The notes: generated from the letters alone by a model not told the origin. A stretch of DNA of 27,847 nucleotides from Ruixingdingia sedimenti (GCF_031432425.1 NZ_JAVKPH010000038.1:1-27847); one strand, 5' to 3'; counted from the first letter of the stretch, positions 1 through 8,105 are shown. Numbers and translations: made by a program.

Positions 1-108
1 TTTCCGCTGCGCTTTCAAAGACTTCTGGATGACCTTCTGGAAGTGGGTCGCGTGGACAAAGCTGGTACCCCCCAACAATTGCATATCGTACCCGTACATT
101 TATTCTAG
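1..108 (+). CDS. Possible 3' end of a truncated reading frame (very uncertain)
   Basis: The first 108 bases stay open in frame 1 for 35 codons and end in TAG at 106-108. The left end is cut by the window edge. Fewer than half of the third codon positions are G or C, whereas native genes here are strongly G/C at that position. So this is either a foreign gene tail or simply A+T-richer intergenic DNA. The translation has a short helical-looking stretch with several leucines, and I recognise no family. The stop coincides with the candidate promoter of the next gene, which argues mildly against coding. Confidence 0.2.
   Translation, partial: FPLRFQRLLDDLLEVGRVDKAGTPQQLHIVPVHLF
79..106 (+). promoter_or_regulatory. 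Candidate sigma-70 promoter of the cold-shock gene
   Basis: TTGCAT (79-84) and TATTCT (101-106) are separated by 16 bp, in the only A+T-rich stretch before the cold-shock gene. A second -10-like hexamer, TATAGT, lies at 144-149. Either would give a leader of some tens of nucleotides before the start codon. Pattern match only. Confidence 0.4.
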
Positions 109-183
109 GTGGAGTCGGGGGTTTCCCGCACAACCATAGGGTGTATAGTGGCGGAAGAGCCGGCAACTGGGACAAGCGGTGGA

Positions 184-711
184 ATGCAGGATATGAGAAA
201 GGCCGCCGACTGGGTTCGTGGCCGTGTGAAGTGGTTCGACCCGGGCAAGGGCTTCGGTTTCATCCTCGCCGACGAAGGCGGGCCGGATATACTGCTGCAT
301 GCCAATGTCTTGCGCAATTTCGGCCAGGGTTCGGTCGCGGACGGGACCGGGATAGAGGTGTTGGTGCAGCGCACCGCGCGCGGCGCGCAGGCGATCGAGG
401 TGCTGGCGATCACGCCGCCGGAACCTGCGGGCGGGGTGCTCGACGTCCCCGCAGAGGTGGTGGCCGAACTCCAGCGCCACCCGGTGCAGCCTGCCCGGGT
501 GAAATGGTTTGACAAGGGCAAGGGCTTCGGCTTTGCCAATGTCTTCGGCCGATCCGAGGACGTGTTCGTGCATATCGAGGTGCTGCGTCAGTCGGGGCTG
601 GCCGATCTTCAGGCGGGCGAGGCCGTGGGCCTGCGCATCGCCGAGGGCAAGCGCGGGCAGATGGCGGTGCAGGTGGTGGCATGGGACGTGGCGGTGCGGT
701 GCGGCGGCTGA
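184..711 (+). CDS. Double cold-shock-domain protein
   Basis: This is a nucleic-acid-binding protein of the CspA superfamily with two cold-shock domains in tandem, about 175 residues. The first domain carries the RNP1-type motif KWFDPGKGFGFI and the RNP2-like DILLH. The second repeats this as KWFDKGKGFGF and DVFVH. Such proteins bind single-stranded RNA or DNA and act as RNA chaperones or transcription antiterminators. The two-domain form of roughly this length is common in Rhodobacterales. The start is uncertain: ATG 184 is used, but ATG 193 has a GGTGGA ribosome-binding-like sequence nine bases upstream, and GTG 148 is also possible. The stop lies two bases before the preferred ATG of the DUF192 gene, so the two are probably cotranscribed. 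Whether expression is cold-inducible cannot be seen from sequence. Confidence 0.93.
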   Translation: MQDMRKAADWVRGRVKWFDPGKGFGFILADEGGPDILLHANVLRNFGQGSVADGTGIEVLVQRTARGAQAIEVLAITPPEPAGGVLDVPAEVVAELQRHPVQPARVKWFDKGKGFGFANVFGRSEDVFVHIEVLRQSGLADLQAGEAVGLRIAEGKRGQMAVQVVAWDVAVRCGG

Positions 712-713
712 CG

Positions 714-1184
714 ATGCGGCGGGTAACGGGTGCGCTGGCGGCGCTGCTGCTGGCGGATGCGGCGGCGGCGGGCGTCGCCTGCGATCCGGGCGCGGTGGAC
801 CTGCGCGGCCCCTTCGGCCAGGCGCGGTTCAGCGTCGAACTGGCCGACACGCCCGTGGAACGCGCACAGGGGCTGATGTTCCGCGACAGCCTGCCGCGCG
901 GGGCGGGGATGCTGTTCGTCCATGACGCCCCGGGCCGCGTCGCCTTCTGGATGAAGAACACGCTGATCCCGCTCGACATGATCTTTCTGGACGCGCAGGG
1001 CAGGGTGACGCGCGTGCATCCGCAGGCGGTGCCGGGGGACCTTACGCCCATCGACGGCGGCGGGGCGGTGTTCGCGGTGCTGGAAATCAACGGCGGGCTG
1101 GCCGCGCGCATGGGCATCGCCCCGGGGGCAGAGATGCGCCACCCCGCCTTCGCCGCCCACGACCCCGCCTGGCCCTGCGAGTGA
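714..1184 (+). CDS. Secreted DUF192 family protein
   Basis: A 156-residue protein with an N-terminal hydrophobic signal segment (residues 5-21, Ala/Leu rich, probable cleavage near AAAAGVA) followed by a DUF192 domain. The family signature is clear: ERAQGLMFR, then GMLFVHD and FWMKNTLIPLDMIFLD with a following G-x-V. The biochemical function of DUF192 is not established; many members are exported small beta-rich proteins. ATG 714 is preferred over ATG 681 because it gives a clean signal peptide and avoids a 30-base overlap with the cold-shock gene. An operon with that gene is likely, and a tRNA gene follows 42 bases downstream. Confidence 0.9.
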   Translation: MRRVTGALAALLLADAAAAGVACDPGAVDLRGPFGQARFSVELADTPVERAQGLMFRDSLPRGAGMLFVHDAPGRVAFWMKNTLIPLDMIFLDAQGRVTRVHPQAVPGDLTPIDGGGAVFAVLEINGGLAARMGIAPGAEMRHPAFAAHDPAWPCE

Positions 1185-1226
1185 TCCCCTTTCCTTCGCG
1201 CGCGAATCCCGCTAGGGCTGCCCGGA

Positions 1227-1303
1227 CGGGGCGTGGCGCAGCCTGGTAGCGCGGCGGTTTTGGGTACCGCAGGTCGCAGGTTCGAATCCTGTCGCCCCGA
1301 CCA
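1227..1303 (+). tRNA. tRNA-Pro (anticodon UGG)
   Basis: A full cloverleaf can be folded. The acceptor stem is CGGGGCG (1227-1233) with CGCCCCG (1293-1299). The D arm contains AGCCTGGTA. The anticodon stem is GCGGT/ACCGC with loop TTTGGGT (1259-1265), giving anticodon TGG at 1261-1263. The T arm is GCAGG-TTCGAAT-CCTGT. The 3' CCA (1301-1303) is encoded. It should read CCN proline codons, chiefly CCA/CCG. There is no sign of an integrated element at its 3' end. Confidence 0.97.
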
Positions 1304-1331
1304 TCTTTTACAGCCAGTGTCGAACGCAGCG

Positions 1332-1377
1332 CCGGGGGCCAGCCCCCGGACCCCCGGAGTATTTCGGGCAAGATGAA
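1332..1377 (+). repeat. Rhodobacterales-style intergenic hairpin element after tRNA-Pro
   Basis: A perfect inverted repeat CCGGGGGC (1332-1339) / GCCCCCGG (1342-1349) is followed by a C-rich run and GGAGTATTTCGGGCAAGATGAAG-like sequence to 1377. The second part resembles the GG-TATTTT-CGG elements at 12693-12717 and 22408-22430. It probably ends transcription of the tRNA unit. I know the style from Rhodobacteraceae intergenic regions; the copy number was not measured. Confidence 0.5.
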
Positions 1378-1592
1378 GCCGCGCCGATTTTCTTCGGAAA
1401 GCCCGTGCCGTCTTTTACCGTGAGATGAATATCCCGGGGGTTGGCCTCAGGCGCCACCCTATCCATCCGCGCAACCGGATGGTGCGATTCCCGTTCCCCG
1501 CGCCGCCCGTGCGAACCCGCCGCGGGCATTGGGCGCGGCGCATCCGGGCCGGGGTTTATCCCCGCATCCATCCACAGACCTGTCCCCCGTAT

Positions 1593-1616
1593 CCCCCGCC
1601 GGCCTCCCGGCGGGGG
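1593..1616. other. Strong hairpin in the long gap upstream of nrdJ
   Basis: CCCCCGCCGG (1593-1602) and CCGGCGGGGG (1607-1616) form a perfect 10-bp stem with a CCTC loop. No T-run follows, so it is not a classical intrinsic terminator. It sits about 75 bp before the candidate nrdJ -35 box. Between 1378 and 1690 I see no convincing gene: open frames there lack family signatures and ribosome-binding sites. No cobalamin riboswitch signature was recognised either. Confidence 0.4.
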
Positions 1617-1690
1617 TGTCCTGCGTCAAGGGGAAAAATCCCGCCGGCGGGTAAAAATTTCCGTTGCGAGGCCCGGCGATTTACGACACT

Positions 1691-1727
1691 TTGACGAAGT
1701 TCGCCGCGATCCCACTAGATATGGTAG
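1691..1727 (+). promoter_or_regulatory. Candidate nrdJ promoter with overlapping NrdR-box-like element
   Basis: TTGACG (1691-1696) resembles a -35 box; TAGATA (1716-1721) is a possible -10 with a long 19-bp spacer. CCACTAGATATGGTAG (1712-1727) overlaps the -10. It matches the NrdR box consensus ACACWATATATWGTGT at about 13 of 16 positions, counting W as a match. NrdR is the ATP/dATP-sensing repressor of ribonucleotide reductase genes, so an operator over the -10 would fit. NrdR boxes normally occur in pairs, and I found no good second copy. The predicted leader is about 150 nt. Confidence 0.5.
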
Positions 1728-1879
1728 GGCGCGGCGATACGCTTCCATGGAAACTGCGCCCCCTGTCGGGGGTGGGTATCTCGTGTGCGCGGCGCAGGGG
1801 GTGACGGGTTTGTTTGCGCGGATGCGGGCGGGCAGGACGGCGGGCGTGGCCCCGCGACAAGAAACGGAGACCGGGGCAG

Positions 1880-4800
1880 ATGAAGTTCGAGCGCAAGTTC
1901 ACCACCGCAAAGGCCGGCGCCTATGGCGCGATCGCCTTCACCACCACCACGTCCGAGATTCGCAACCCCGACGGCAAGGTCGTGTTCCGCAACGATGCGG
2001 TCGAGATCCCCGAGGGCTGGAGCCAGGTCGCCGCCGACGTGCTGGCGCAGAAATACTTCCGCAAGGCGGGCATCCCCGCCCGGCTCAAGCGCGTGAAGGA
2101 AAAGGGCGTGCCCGAGTTCCTGTGGCGCTCGGTTCCCGATGACAAGGCGCTGGCTGCGCTGCCCGAGGGCGAGCGGTTCACCGGCGAGACCAGCGCGCGG
2201 CAGGTCTTCGACCGGCTGGCCGGCGCCTGGGCCTATTGGGGCTGGAAGGGCGGCTATTTCACCGCCGAATCCGATGCCCGCGCCTATTACGACGAGATGC
2301 GCGCGATGCTCGCCCGGCAGATGGCGGCGCCGAATTCGCCCCAATGGTTCAACACCGGGCTGCACTGGGCCTATGGCATCGACGGGCCGGGGCAGGGGCA
2401 TTTCTATGTCGACCATACCACCGGCAAGCTGACCCGTTCCGACAGCGCCTATGAACATCCGCAGCCGCATGCCTGCTTCATCCAGTCCGTCGCCGACGAT
2501 CTGGTGAACGAGGGCGGCATCATGGATCTCTGGGTCCGCGAGGCGCGGCTGTTCAAATACGGCTCGGGCACCGGCACCAACTTTTCCTCGCTGCGCGGCG
2601 AAGGCGAACGGCTGTCGGGCGGCGGCAAGTCGTCTGGCCTGATGGGTTTCCTCAAGATCGGGGACCGCGCGGCGGGGGCGATCAAGTCGGGCGGCACCAC
2701 GCGGCGGGCGGCCAAGATGGTGATCTGCGACATGGATCACCCCGATATCGAACAGTTCATCAACTGGAAGGTGATCGAGGAGCAGAAGGTCGCCTCGCTC
2801 GTCGCCGGATCCAAGGCGCATGAGGCGCGGCTGAACGACATCTTCGCCGCGATCCGCGCCTGGGACGGTTCGTCCGAGGATGCGGTGGACCCGGCGAAGA
2901 ACCCGGGCCTGAAATCCGCGATCCGCGCCGCGAAGAAGGCGATGATCCCCGACACCTATACCAACCGGGTGCTGCAATACGCGCGGCAGGGTTTCACCTC
3001 GATCGAATTCCCGACCTATGACACCGACTGGGATTCCGAGGCCTATATCACCGTCTCGGGCCAGAACTCCAACAACTCGGTCCGCGTGACGGATGCCTTC
3101 CTGCGCGCGGTGCGCGAGGACCGCCCGTGGGAACTGGTCCGCCGCACCGACGGCAAGGTGGCCAAGACCGTTTCGGCCCGCGAGCTCTGGGGCCAGATCG
3201 GGCATGCCGCCTGGGCCTGCGCCGACCCCGGCATCCAGTTCCACGACACGGTGAACGCTTGGCACACCTGCCCCGAGGACGGGCCGATCCGCGGCTCGAA
3301 CCCCTGTTCGGAATACATGTTCCTCGACGACACCGCCTGCAACCTTGCGTCGATGAACCTGCTGACCTTCTGGAAGGACGGCCAGTTCGACGCCGAGGGC
3401 TATGTCCATGCCACGCGGCTCTGGACGGTGACGCTGGAAATCAGCGTGCTGATGGCGCAGTTTCCCAGCAAGGAAATCGCGCAGCGCAGCTATGACTTCC
3501 GCACCCTGGGTCTGGGCTATGCCAATATCGGCGGGCTTCTGATGAACATGGGGCTCGGCTACGATTCGGACGAAGGCCGGGCGATGTGCGGCGCGCTGAC
3601 CGCGGTGATGACGGGCGTCGCCTATGCGACCTCGGCCGAAATGGCGGGGGAATCGGGGCCCTTCCCGGGCTATGCGAAGAACCGCGCGCATATGCTGCGC
3701 GTGATCCGCAACCACCGCCGCGCCGCCTATGGCGAGCGGGCCGATTACGAACAGGTCAATGTCGCCCCCGTGCCGCTCGACTTCGCCAACTGCCCCGACA
3801 AGGGGCTGGTGGCGCTGGCGCGGTCCGCCTGGGACGAGGCGCTGGCGCTTGGCGAAAAGCACGGCTACCGCAATGCGCAGGTATCGGTCATCGCGCCCAC
3901 CGGCACCATCGGGCTGGTGATGGATTGCGACACGACCGGGATCGAGCCCGACTTCGCGCTGGTCAAGTTCAAGAAACTGGCGGGCGGCGGCTATTTCAAG
4001 ATCATCAACCAGTCGGTGCCGGCGGCGCTGGAAAAACTGGGCTATACCCCGTCGCAGGTGGCGGAGATCGTGGCCTATGCCGTGGGCCACGGGTCCCTGG
4101 GGCAGGCGCCCGCGATCAACCACACCGCGCTGATCGGCCACGGCTTCGGCGCGCGCGAGATCGAAAAGATCGAGGCCGCGCTGCCTTCGGCCTTCGACAT
4201 CCGTTTCGTGTTCAACCAGTGGACGCTCGGCGAGGATTTCTGCCAGCAGACGCTCGGCATCCCGGCCGAAAGGCTGAACGACCCCACCTTCGACCTTCTG
4301 CGCCACCTGGGCTTCACCCGCGCGCAGATCGAGGCGGCGAACGACCATGTTTGCGGCACGATGACGCTGGAAGGCGCGCCCTTCCTGAAGGACGAACACC
4401 TTTCGGTCTTCGACTGCGCCAACCCCTGCGGCAAGAAGGGCAAACGCTTCCTGTCGGTGGAAAGCCACATCCACATGATGGCGGCGGCGCAATCGTTCAT
4501 TTCCGGCGCGATTTCCAAGACGATCAACATGCCGAACACGGCGACGATCGCGGAAACGCTGGCGGCCTATGAACTGTCGCATTCGCTCGGCATCAAGGCC
4601 AATGCGCTCTATCGCGACGGATCCAAGCTGTCGCAGCCGCTGGCCGCCGCGCTGGTCGAGGACGACGAGGAGGCCGAGGAAATCCTCGCCACCGGCACGC
4701 CGCAGGAAAAGGCGCAGGTCATTGCCGAGAAGATCGTCGAAAAGGTGATCGTCAAGGAAATCATCCGCACCAACCGCGAAAAGCTGCCCGAACGGCGCAA

Positions 4801-5530
4801 GGGCTATACGCAAAAGGCGCTGATCGGCGGGCACAAGGTCTATCTGCGCACCGGCGAATATGGCGACGGCCGGTTGGGCGAAATCTTCATCGACATGCAC
4901 AAGGAAGGCGCGGGCTTCCGGGCGATGATGAACAACTTCGCCATCGCGGTGTCGGTGGGCCTGCAATACGGCGTGCCGCTGGAGGAATTCGTGGACGCCT
5001 TCACCTTCACCCGGTTCGAACCGGCGGGGATGGTGCAGGGCAACGATTCGATCAAGAACGCGACCTCGATCCTCGACTACATCTTCCGCGAACTCGCGGT
5101 CAGCTATCTCGACCGCACCGACCTCGCGCATGTCCAGCCCAAGGGGGCGAGCTTCGACGACCTCGGCGGCGGGCAGGACGAGGGCCGGCGCAACGTCACC
5201 GAAGTGTCGGAAACGGCGGCGTCGAAATCGCTGGAGGTGCTGAAACAGATCAGTTCGACCGGCTATCTGCGCAAACGCCTGCCGCAGGAACTGATGGTGC
5301 TGCAAGGGGGCATGGCCGCGGGCGGCATGGCCGAGGCGGCGGCGAGCTTCACCGTCGCCACCGCCACCACCGCGCTTGCCACCGGCACGGTGACGATGGA
5401 CGCCCGCACCAAGGCCCGCATGCAGGGCTACGAGGGCGACCCCTGCGGCGAATGCGGCAACTACACGCTGGTCCGCAACGGCACCTGCATGAAGTGCAAC
5501 ACCTGCGGCGGAACGAGCGGGTGTAGCTGA
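1880..5530 (+). CDS. nrdJ: Adenosylcobalamin-dependent (class II) ribonucleoside-diphosphate reductase
   Basis: This cytoplasmic enzyme converts ribonucleotides to deoxyribonucleotides using a 5'-deoxyadenosyl radical from vitamin B12, independently of oxygen. The protein has about 1,216 residues, the long single-chain form typical of Rhodobacterales. The finger-loop NPCSE places the radical cysteine at Cys476, flanked by Asn474 and Glu478. The expected redox pair is probably Cys199 (in PHACFIQS) and Cys487 (in DTACNLASMN). The C-terminal third contains a TSCPD-type domain (about residues 977-1080). The tail is cysteine-rich (CGECGN...CMKCNTCGG) and probably shuttles electrons from thioredoxin. 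ATG 1880 follows GGAG- and GGGG-type ribosome-binding sequences; longer upstream open frames lack similarity. No nrdAB or nrdDG is in the window. An uninterrupted open frame of nearly 3.9 kb on the opposite strand is a G+C artefact. Confidence 0.98.
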   Translation: MKFERKFTTAKAGAYGAIAFTTTTSEIRNPDGKVVFRNDAVEIPEGWSQVAADVLAQKYFRKAGIPARLKRVKEKGVPEFLWRSVPDDKALAALPEGERFTGETSARQVFDRLAGAWAYWGWKGGYFTAESDARAYYDEMRAMLARQMAAPNSPQWFNTGLHWAYGIDGPGQGHFYVDHTTGKLTRSDSAYEHPQPHACFIQSVADDLVNEGGIMDLWVREARLFKYGSGTGTNFSSLRGEGERLSGGGKSSGLMGFLKIGDRAAGAIKSGGTTRRAAKMVICDMDHPDIEQFINWKVIEEQKVASLVAGSKAHEARLNDIFAAIRAWDGSSEDAVDPAKNPGLKSAIRAAKKAMIPDTYTNRVLQYARQGFTSIEFPTYDTDWDSEAYITVSGQNSNNSVRVTDAFLRAVREDRPWELVRRTDGKVAKTVSARELWGQIGHAAWACADPGIQFHDTVNAWHTCPEDGPIRGSNPCSEYMFLDDTACNLASMNLLTFWKDGQFDAEGYVHATRLWTVTLEISVLMAQFPSKEIAQRSYDFRTLGLGYANIGGLLMNMGLGYDSDEGRAMCGALTAVMTGVAYATSAEMAGESGPFPGYAKNRAHMLRVIRNHRRAAYGERADYEQVNVAPVPLDFANCPDKGLVALARSAWDEALALGEKHGYRNAQVSVIAPTGTIGLVMDCDTTGIEPDFALVKFKKLAGGGYFKIINQSVPAALEKLGYTPSQVAEIVAYAVGHGSLGQAPAINHTALIGHGFGAREIEKIEAALPSAFDIRFVFNQWTLGEDFCQQTLGIPAERLNDPTFDLLRHLGFTRAQIEAANDHVCGTMTLEGAPFLKDEHLSVFDCANPCGKKGKRFLSVESHIHMMAAAQSFISGAISKTINMPNTATIAETLAAYELSHSLGIKANALYRDGSKLSQPLAAALVEDDEEAEEILATGTPQEKAQVIAEKIVEKVIVKEIIRTNREKLPERRKGYTQKALIGGHKVYLRTGEYGDGRLGEIFIDMHKEGAGFRAMMNNFAIAVSVGLQYGVPLEEFVDAFTFTRFEPAGMVQGNDSIKNATSILDYIFRELAVSYLDRTDLAHVQPKGASFDDLGGGQDEGRRNVTEVSETAASKSLEVLKQISSTGYLRKRLPQELMVLQGGMAAGGMAEAAASFTVATATTALATGTVTMDARTKARMQGYEGDPCGECGNYTLVRNGTCMKCNTCGGTSGCS

Positions 5531-5533
5531 GGG

Positions 5534-5554
5534 GGGCGGGGCGAAGCCCCGTCC
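5534..5554. terminator. Hairpin after nrdJ
   Basis: GGGCGGGGC (5534-5542) pairs with GCCCCGTCC (5546-5554) around a GAA loop, using one G-T wobble, four bases after the nrdJ stop. No T-run follows, so it may protect the 3' end or end transcription weakly. The remaining bases to 5736 hold nothing I can name. Confidence 0.45.
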
Positions 5555-5736
5555 TGCCGTTGCTGACCGTCGAGGCATGGAGGTCGGGGCTTTGCTCCGC
5601 CTCTCGCGACAGGGGGCAACCCGGTCGGGCCTGTGGGAGGTCGTCCGGCGGGGGATAATCGCAGACCGATGCAGAGATCGCTATCTTCTGCGTCGGAGCG
5701 GTCGCTGAGGGTGTCCGCGATACGGGAAACTGTCGG

Positions 5737-6156
5737 CTAACTCGCTTTCGCCGACAGGATTTCGTCTTTCAACCTTTCCTGTATCGGACCGAATAGCTCC
5801 AGAAGCCGCTCCGACGGGCGTGCCGAGGATATGTAGCCATCGGCGCCGACGTTCAGAAGGATGTCGGGCGGTGTTCGGTTCAGCATCATCTTGATGCATC
5901 CGCCGTCGAGAGAGCGTATGTTTCCATCCGGTGTCACGAAGCAATACGGCACGGGACCGCCGAGAGCCAGATAGAGCCCCGTGAGCAATCTTTCGAAGGC
6001 ATGGACCCATAGCGTATTGCCTTGCCCGATATCCCCCAGATCCTCCGGCCGATAGAATTTCGGCGTCTTGCCCCTGGAAATCACGTGATGTGACTTCCCG
6101 TCGTTCATCGGCGGGATGAAAAAGGGAATATCCACAGCATCGGCCACGCTTTTCAT
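5737..6156 (-). CDS. Orphan hypothetical protein of foreign composition
   Basis: A 139-residue soluble-looking protein with no signal peptide, membrane segment or family I recognise. It contains a WVHAFERLLTGLYLALGG helical stretch (about residues 50-67) and a Gly/Asp-rich middle (TPDGNIRSLDGG). Codon use differs from the neighbours: third positions are only about 60-65% G/C and rare codons (AGG, AGA, ATA, CTA) recur, which suggests recent acquisition. ATG 6156 is immediately preceded by GGGTAGAGG. An in-frame stop six bases upstream rules out a longer start. The gene converges on nrdJ and is divergent from the hydrolase gene. Size, isolation and composition would fit a cargo or immunity-type gene, but nothing in the sequence proves that. 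Coding status is likely because the frame is long relative to the lower G+C. Confidence 0.72.
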   Translation of the reverse strand: MKSVADAVDIPFFIPPMNDGKSHHVISRGKTPKFYRPEDLGDIGQGNTLWVHAFERLLTGLYLALGGPVPYCFVTPDGNIRSLDGGCIKMMLNRTPPDILLNVGADGYISSARPSERLLELFGPIQERLKDEILSAKAS

Positions 6157-6372
6157 CCTCTACCCTCGCTACTAGTCACATTGTCCCAAGATGGCGCATG
6201 GTCTGTACCACGCACCATCCCGTCCCGGTTCCGCCAAAGGCCGACCTGCGGGAGTAAAATCCACCGCGAAGCCCGCCGTCAATCTCCTCGACACTGCGCC
6301 GGGATCGCCCGCCCCGGCAAGTCCCCATCCCGCCGCATGGACAGCCGCCGGCCGCTTTGCCAGACTGCGGCC

Positions 6373-8031
6373 ATGTCCGCCCTCCGCCGTCTTTCCGCGT
6401 TCGCCACACGCATCCCCCGGGTCCATGTCTCGGGGCCGGGGCTTTTGCTCGGCGCGCTCTGCTTTGCCGCCGCGCTGACGCCCAGCCTGATCCCGCGGGC
6501 GGGGCTGGTGCAGGGGCTGCTGGCGGGGGCGAGTTTCGTGGCCGGCTATGGTGTCGCGGTCGCCGGGCATCTGCTGTGGCATCTGTTGGAGCTGCCGCAA
6601 TGGCGCGGGCCGCGGGCGTGGCGGCTGGCGGGGGTGGTGGCGCTGGCGGTCATGATCCGGGCGCTGTGGCGGGCGGCGGAATGGCAGGACATGCTGCGCG
6701 CCGCGATGGACCTGCCGCCGGTGGAAACGGTGCGCCCCTTCACCATCGCGGCCACGGCGCTCGCCACCGCGGCGCTGCTGATCTGTCTCGCGCGGCTCTT
6801 CCGGCGGGCGGGGCTGGCGCTGGCGCGGCACCTGGCCCGCATCCTGCCGGAACGGCTGGCGCTGGTCCTGGGCTTCCTGCTGGCGATCGGGGTCTTCGGT
6901 GCGCTCGGCAACGACCTGATCCTGCGCCGCGCGCTCGCCGCCTTCGACGCCAGCTATCGCGCGATGGATGCTGCGCTGACCGAGGCGCCCGACCCGCCCG
7001 CCGATCCGCTGAAAACCGGCAGCGCCGCCTCGCTGATCGGGTGGGAGGGGATCGGGGCAGAGGGGCGCAACCGCATCGCCGACCCGCTCGACGCCGCCGC
7101 CATCGCCGCGATCACCGGCCGCCCGGCGCTGGCGCCGCTGCGGGTCTATGTCGGCCTGGGTTCGGCCGAAACGCCGCAGGGCCGCGCCGCGCTGGCGCTG
7201 GCAGAGGCGATCCGCATCGGCGCCTTCGCGCGCGGCACGCTGGTCATCGCCACGCCCACCGGCACCGGCTGGGTGGACCCCGCGGCGATGATGCCGCTGG
7301 AGGTGCTGACGGACGGCGATGTCGCCACGATCTCGGTCCAGTATTCCTACCTGCCGAGCTGGCTGTCGCTGCTGACGGTGCCGGAATACGGCGCCCGCAC
7401 CGCGCGCGAGGTGTTCGAGGCGATCCACGGCCACTGGCGCCACCTGCCGGCCGACAGCCGCCCGCGGCTCTACCTCTTCGGGCTCAGCCTCGGGGCGCTG
7501 AACTCCGACCTTTCGGCGGATTTCTACGACCTGATCGGCGATCCCTATCAGGGTGCGCTCTGGGTCGGCGCGCCCTTCGCCAGCCGGAGCTGGGCGCAGA
7601 TCACCGCCGACCGCCAGCCCGACAGCCCCGCCTGGCTGCCGCGGTTCCGCGACGGGGCGGCGGTGCGGTTCCTCAACCAGGCCGACATGCCCGATGCGGG
7701 CCTGCCCTGGGGGCCGATGCGGCTGGTCTATCTGCAATACGCCTCGGACCCGATCACCTTCTTTTCGCCCGCGATCCTGTGGCGGCGGCCCGAATGGATG
7801 ACCGGCCCGCGCGGCCCCGGCGTGATCGAGGCGTTCCGCTGGCTGCCGCTCGTCACCTTTCTACAGGTGGGGTTCGATCTCTTCACCGGGACGACCGCGC
7901 CGCGGGGCCATGGCCATGTCTATGCCGGGCAGGATTACCTGCGCGGCTGGCTGGCGCTGCTGTCGCCCGAAGGCTGGGACGAGGCCGGGCTGTCCCGGCT
8001 GCGGGCGGCGCTGATGGCGCGGGGGCTCTGA
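6373..8031 (+). CDS. Membrane-anchored alpha/beta hydrolase (Abhydrolase_9 type)
   Basis: A 552-residue inner-membrane protein. About five hydrophobic segments occupy the N-terminal 180 residues (near 21-40, 46-70, 84-100, 121-142 and 161-178). A large serine-hydrolase-like domain follows, with the nucleophile elbow GLSLG centred on Ser372. This matches the Pfam alpha/beta-hydrolase families PF15420 (N-terminal) and PF10081 (catalytic). Substrates are unknown; esterase or lipase activity at the membrane is an inference. ATG 6373 is chosen because the 64 codons upstream are Arg/Pro-rich and lack similarity. The ribosome-binding site is weak. The gene converges on oxyR 52 bases away, and nothing suggests shared function. 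Confidence 0.88.
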   Translation: MSALRRLSAFATRIPRVHVSGPGLLLGALCFAAALTPSLIPRAGLVQGLLAGASFVAGYGVAVAGHLLWHLLELPQWRGPRAWRLAGVVALAVMIRALWRAAEWQDMLRAAMDLPPVETVRPFTIAATALATAALLICLARLFRRAGLALARHLARILPERLALVLGFLLAIGVFGALGNDLILRRALAAFDASYRAMDAALTEAPDPPADPLKTGSAASLIGWEGIGAEGRNRIADPLDAAAIAAITGRPALAPLRVYVGLGSAETPQGRAALALAEAIRIGAFARGTLVIATPTGTGWVDPAAMMPLEVLTDGDVATISVQYSYLPSWLSLLTVPEYGARTAREVFEAIHGHWRHLPADSRPRLYLFGLSLGALNSDLSADFYDLIGDPYQGALWVGAPFASRSWAQITADRQPDSPAWLPRFRDGAAVRFLNQADMPDAGLPWGPMRLVYLQYASDPITFFSPAILWRRPEWMTGPRGPGVIEAFRWLPLVTFLQVGFDLFTGTTAPRGHGHVYAGQDYLRGWLALLSPEGWDEAGLSRLRAALMARGL

Positions 8032-8074
8032 CCTCCGGCCTTTGTGCGGGGGGGGCGGGGCCCGCGCGCTGCAC

Positions 8075-8105
8075 TTTCTGTCCCTAAATATCCCCGCCGG
8101 AGGCC
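8075..8105. repeat. Copy of a 31-bp intergenic repeat, overlapping the oxyR 3' end
   Basis: The 31 bases at 8075-8105 match 22453-22483 at 30 of 31 positions (core CCCCGCCGGAGGCC). This copy lies between two convergent genes. It encodes the last six residues (ASGGDI) and the TAG stop of oxyR on the minus strand. Confidence 0.85.

Noticed and set aside
1227..1303. tRNA-Pro as an integration site
   Set aside because: No integrase, no repeat of the tRNA 3' end elsewhere in the window that I could see, and the downstream gene nrdJ is core.
1561..1580. DnaA-box-like sequence (ATCCACAG)
   Set aside because: Single imperfect match in G+C-rich sequence, no cluster, no A+T-rich unwinding region and no replication genes nearby.
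1728..1879. Cobalamin riboswitch in the nrdJ leader
   Set aside because: Looked for because the enzyme needs B12. The leader is long enough, but I could not find the conserved B12-box or adjacent core elements; only G/C-rich local stems.
1715..5578. Open frame of 1,287 codons on the minus strand opposite nrdJ
   Set aside because: It mirrors nrdJ exactly and its translation is rich in His, Arg, Gln and Gly with no domain, as expected for antisense frames in high-G+C genes where stop codons are rare.
6181..6372. 64-codon N-terminal extension of the hydrolase gene
   Set aside because: Arg/Pro/Ser-rich with no similarity or signal; the membrane segments start naturally after ATG 6373.
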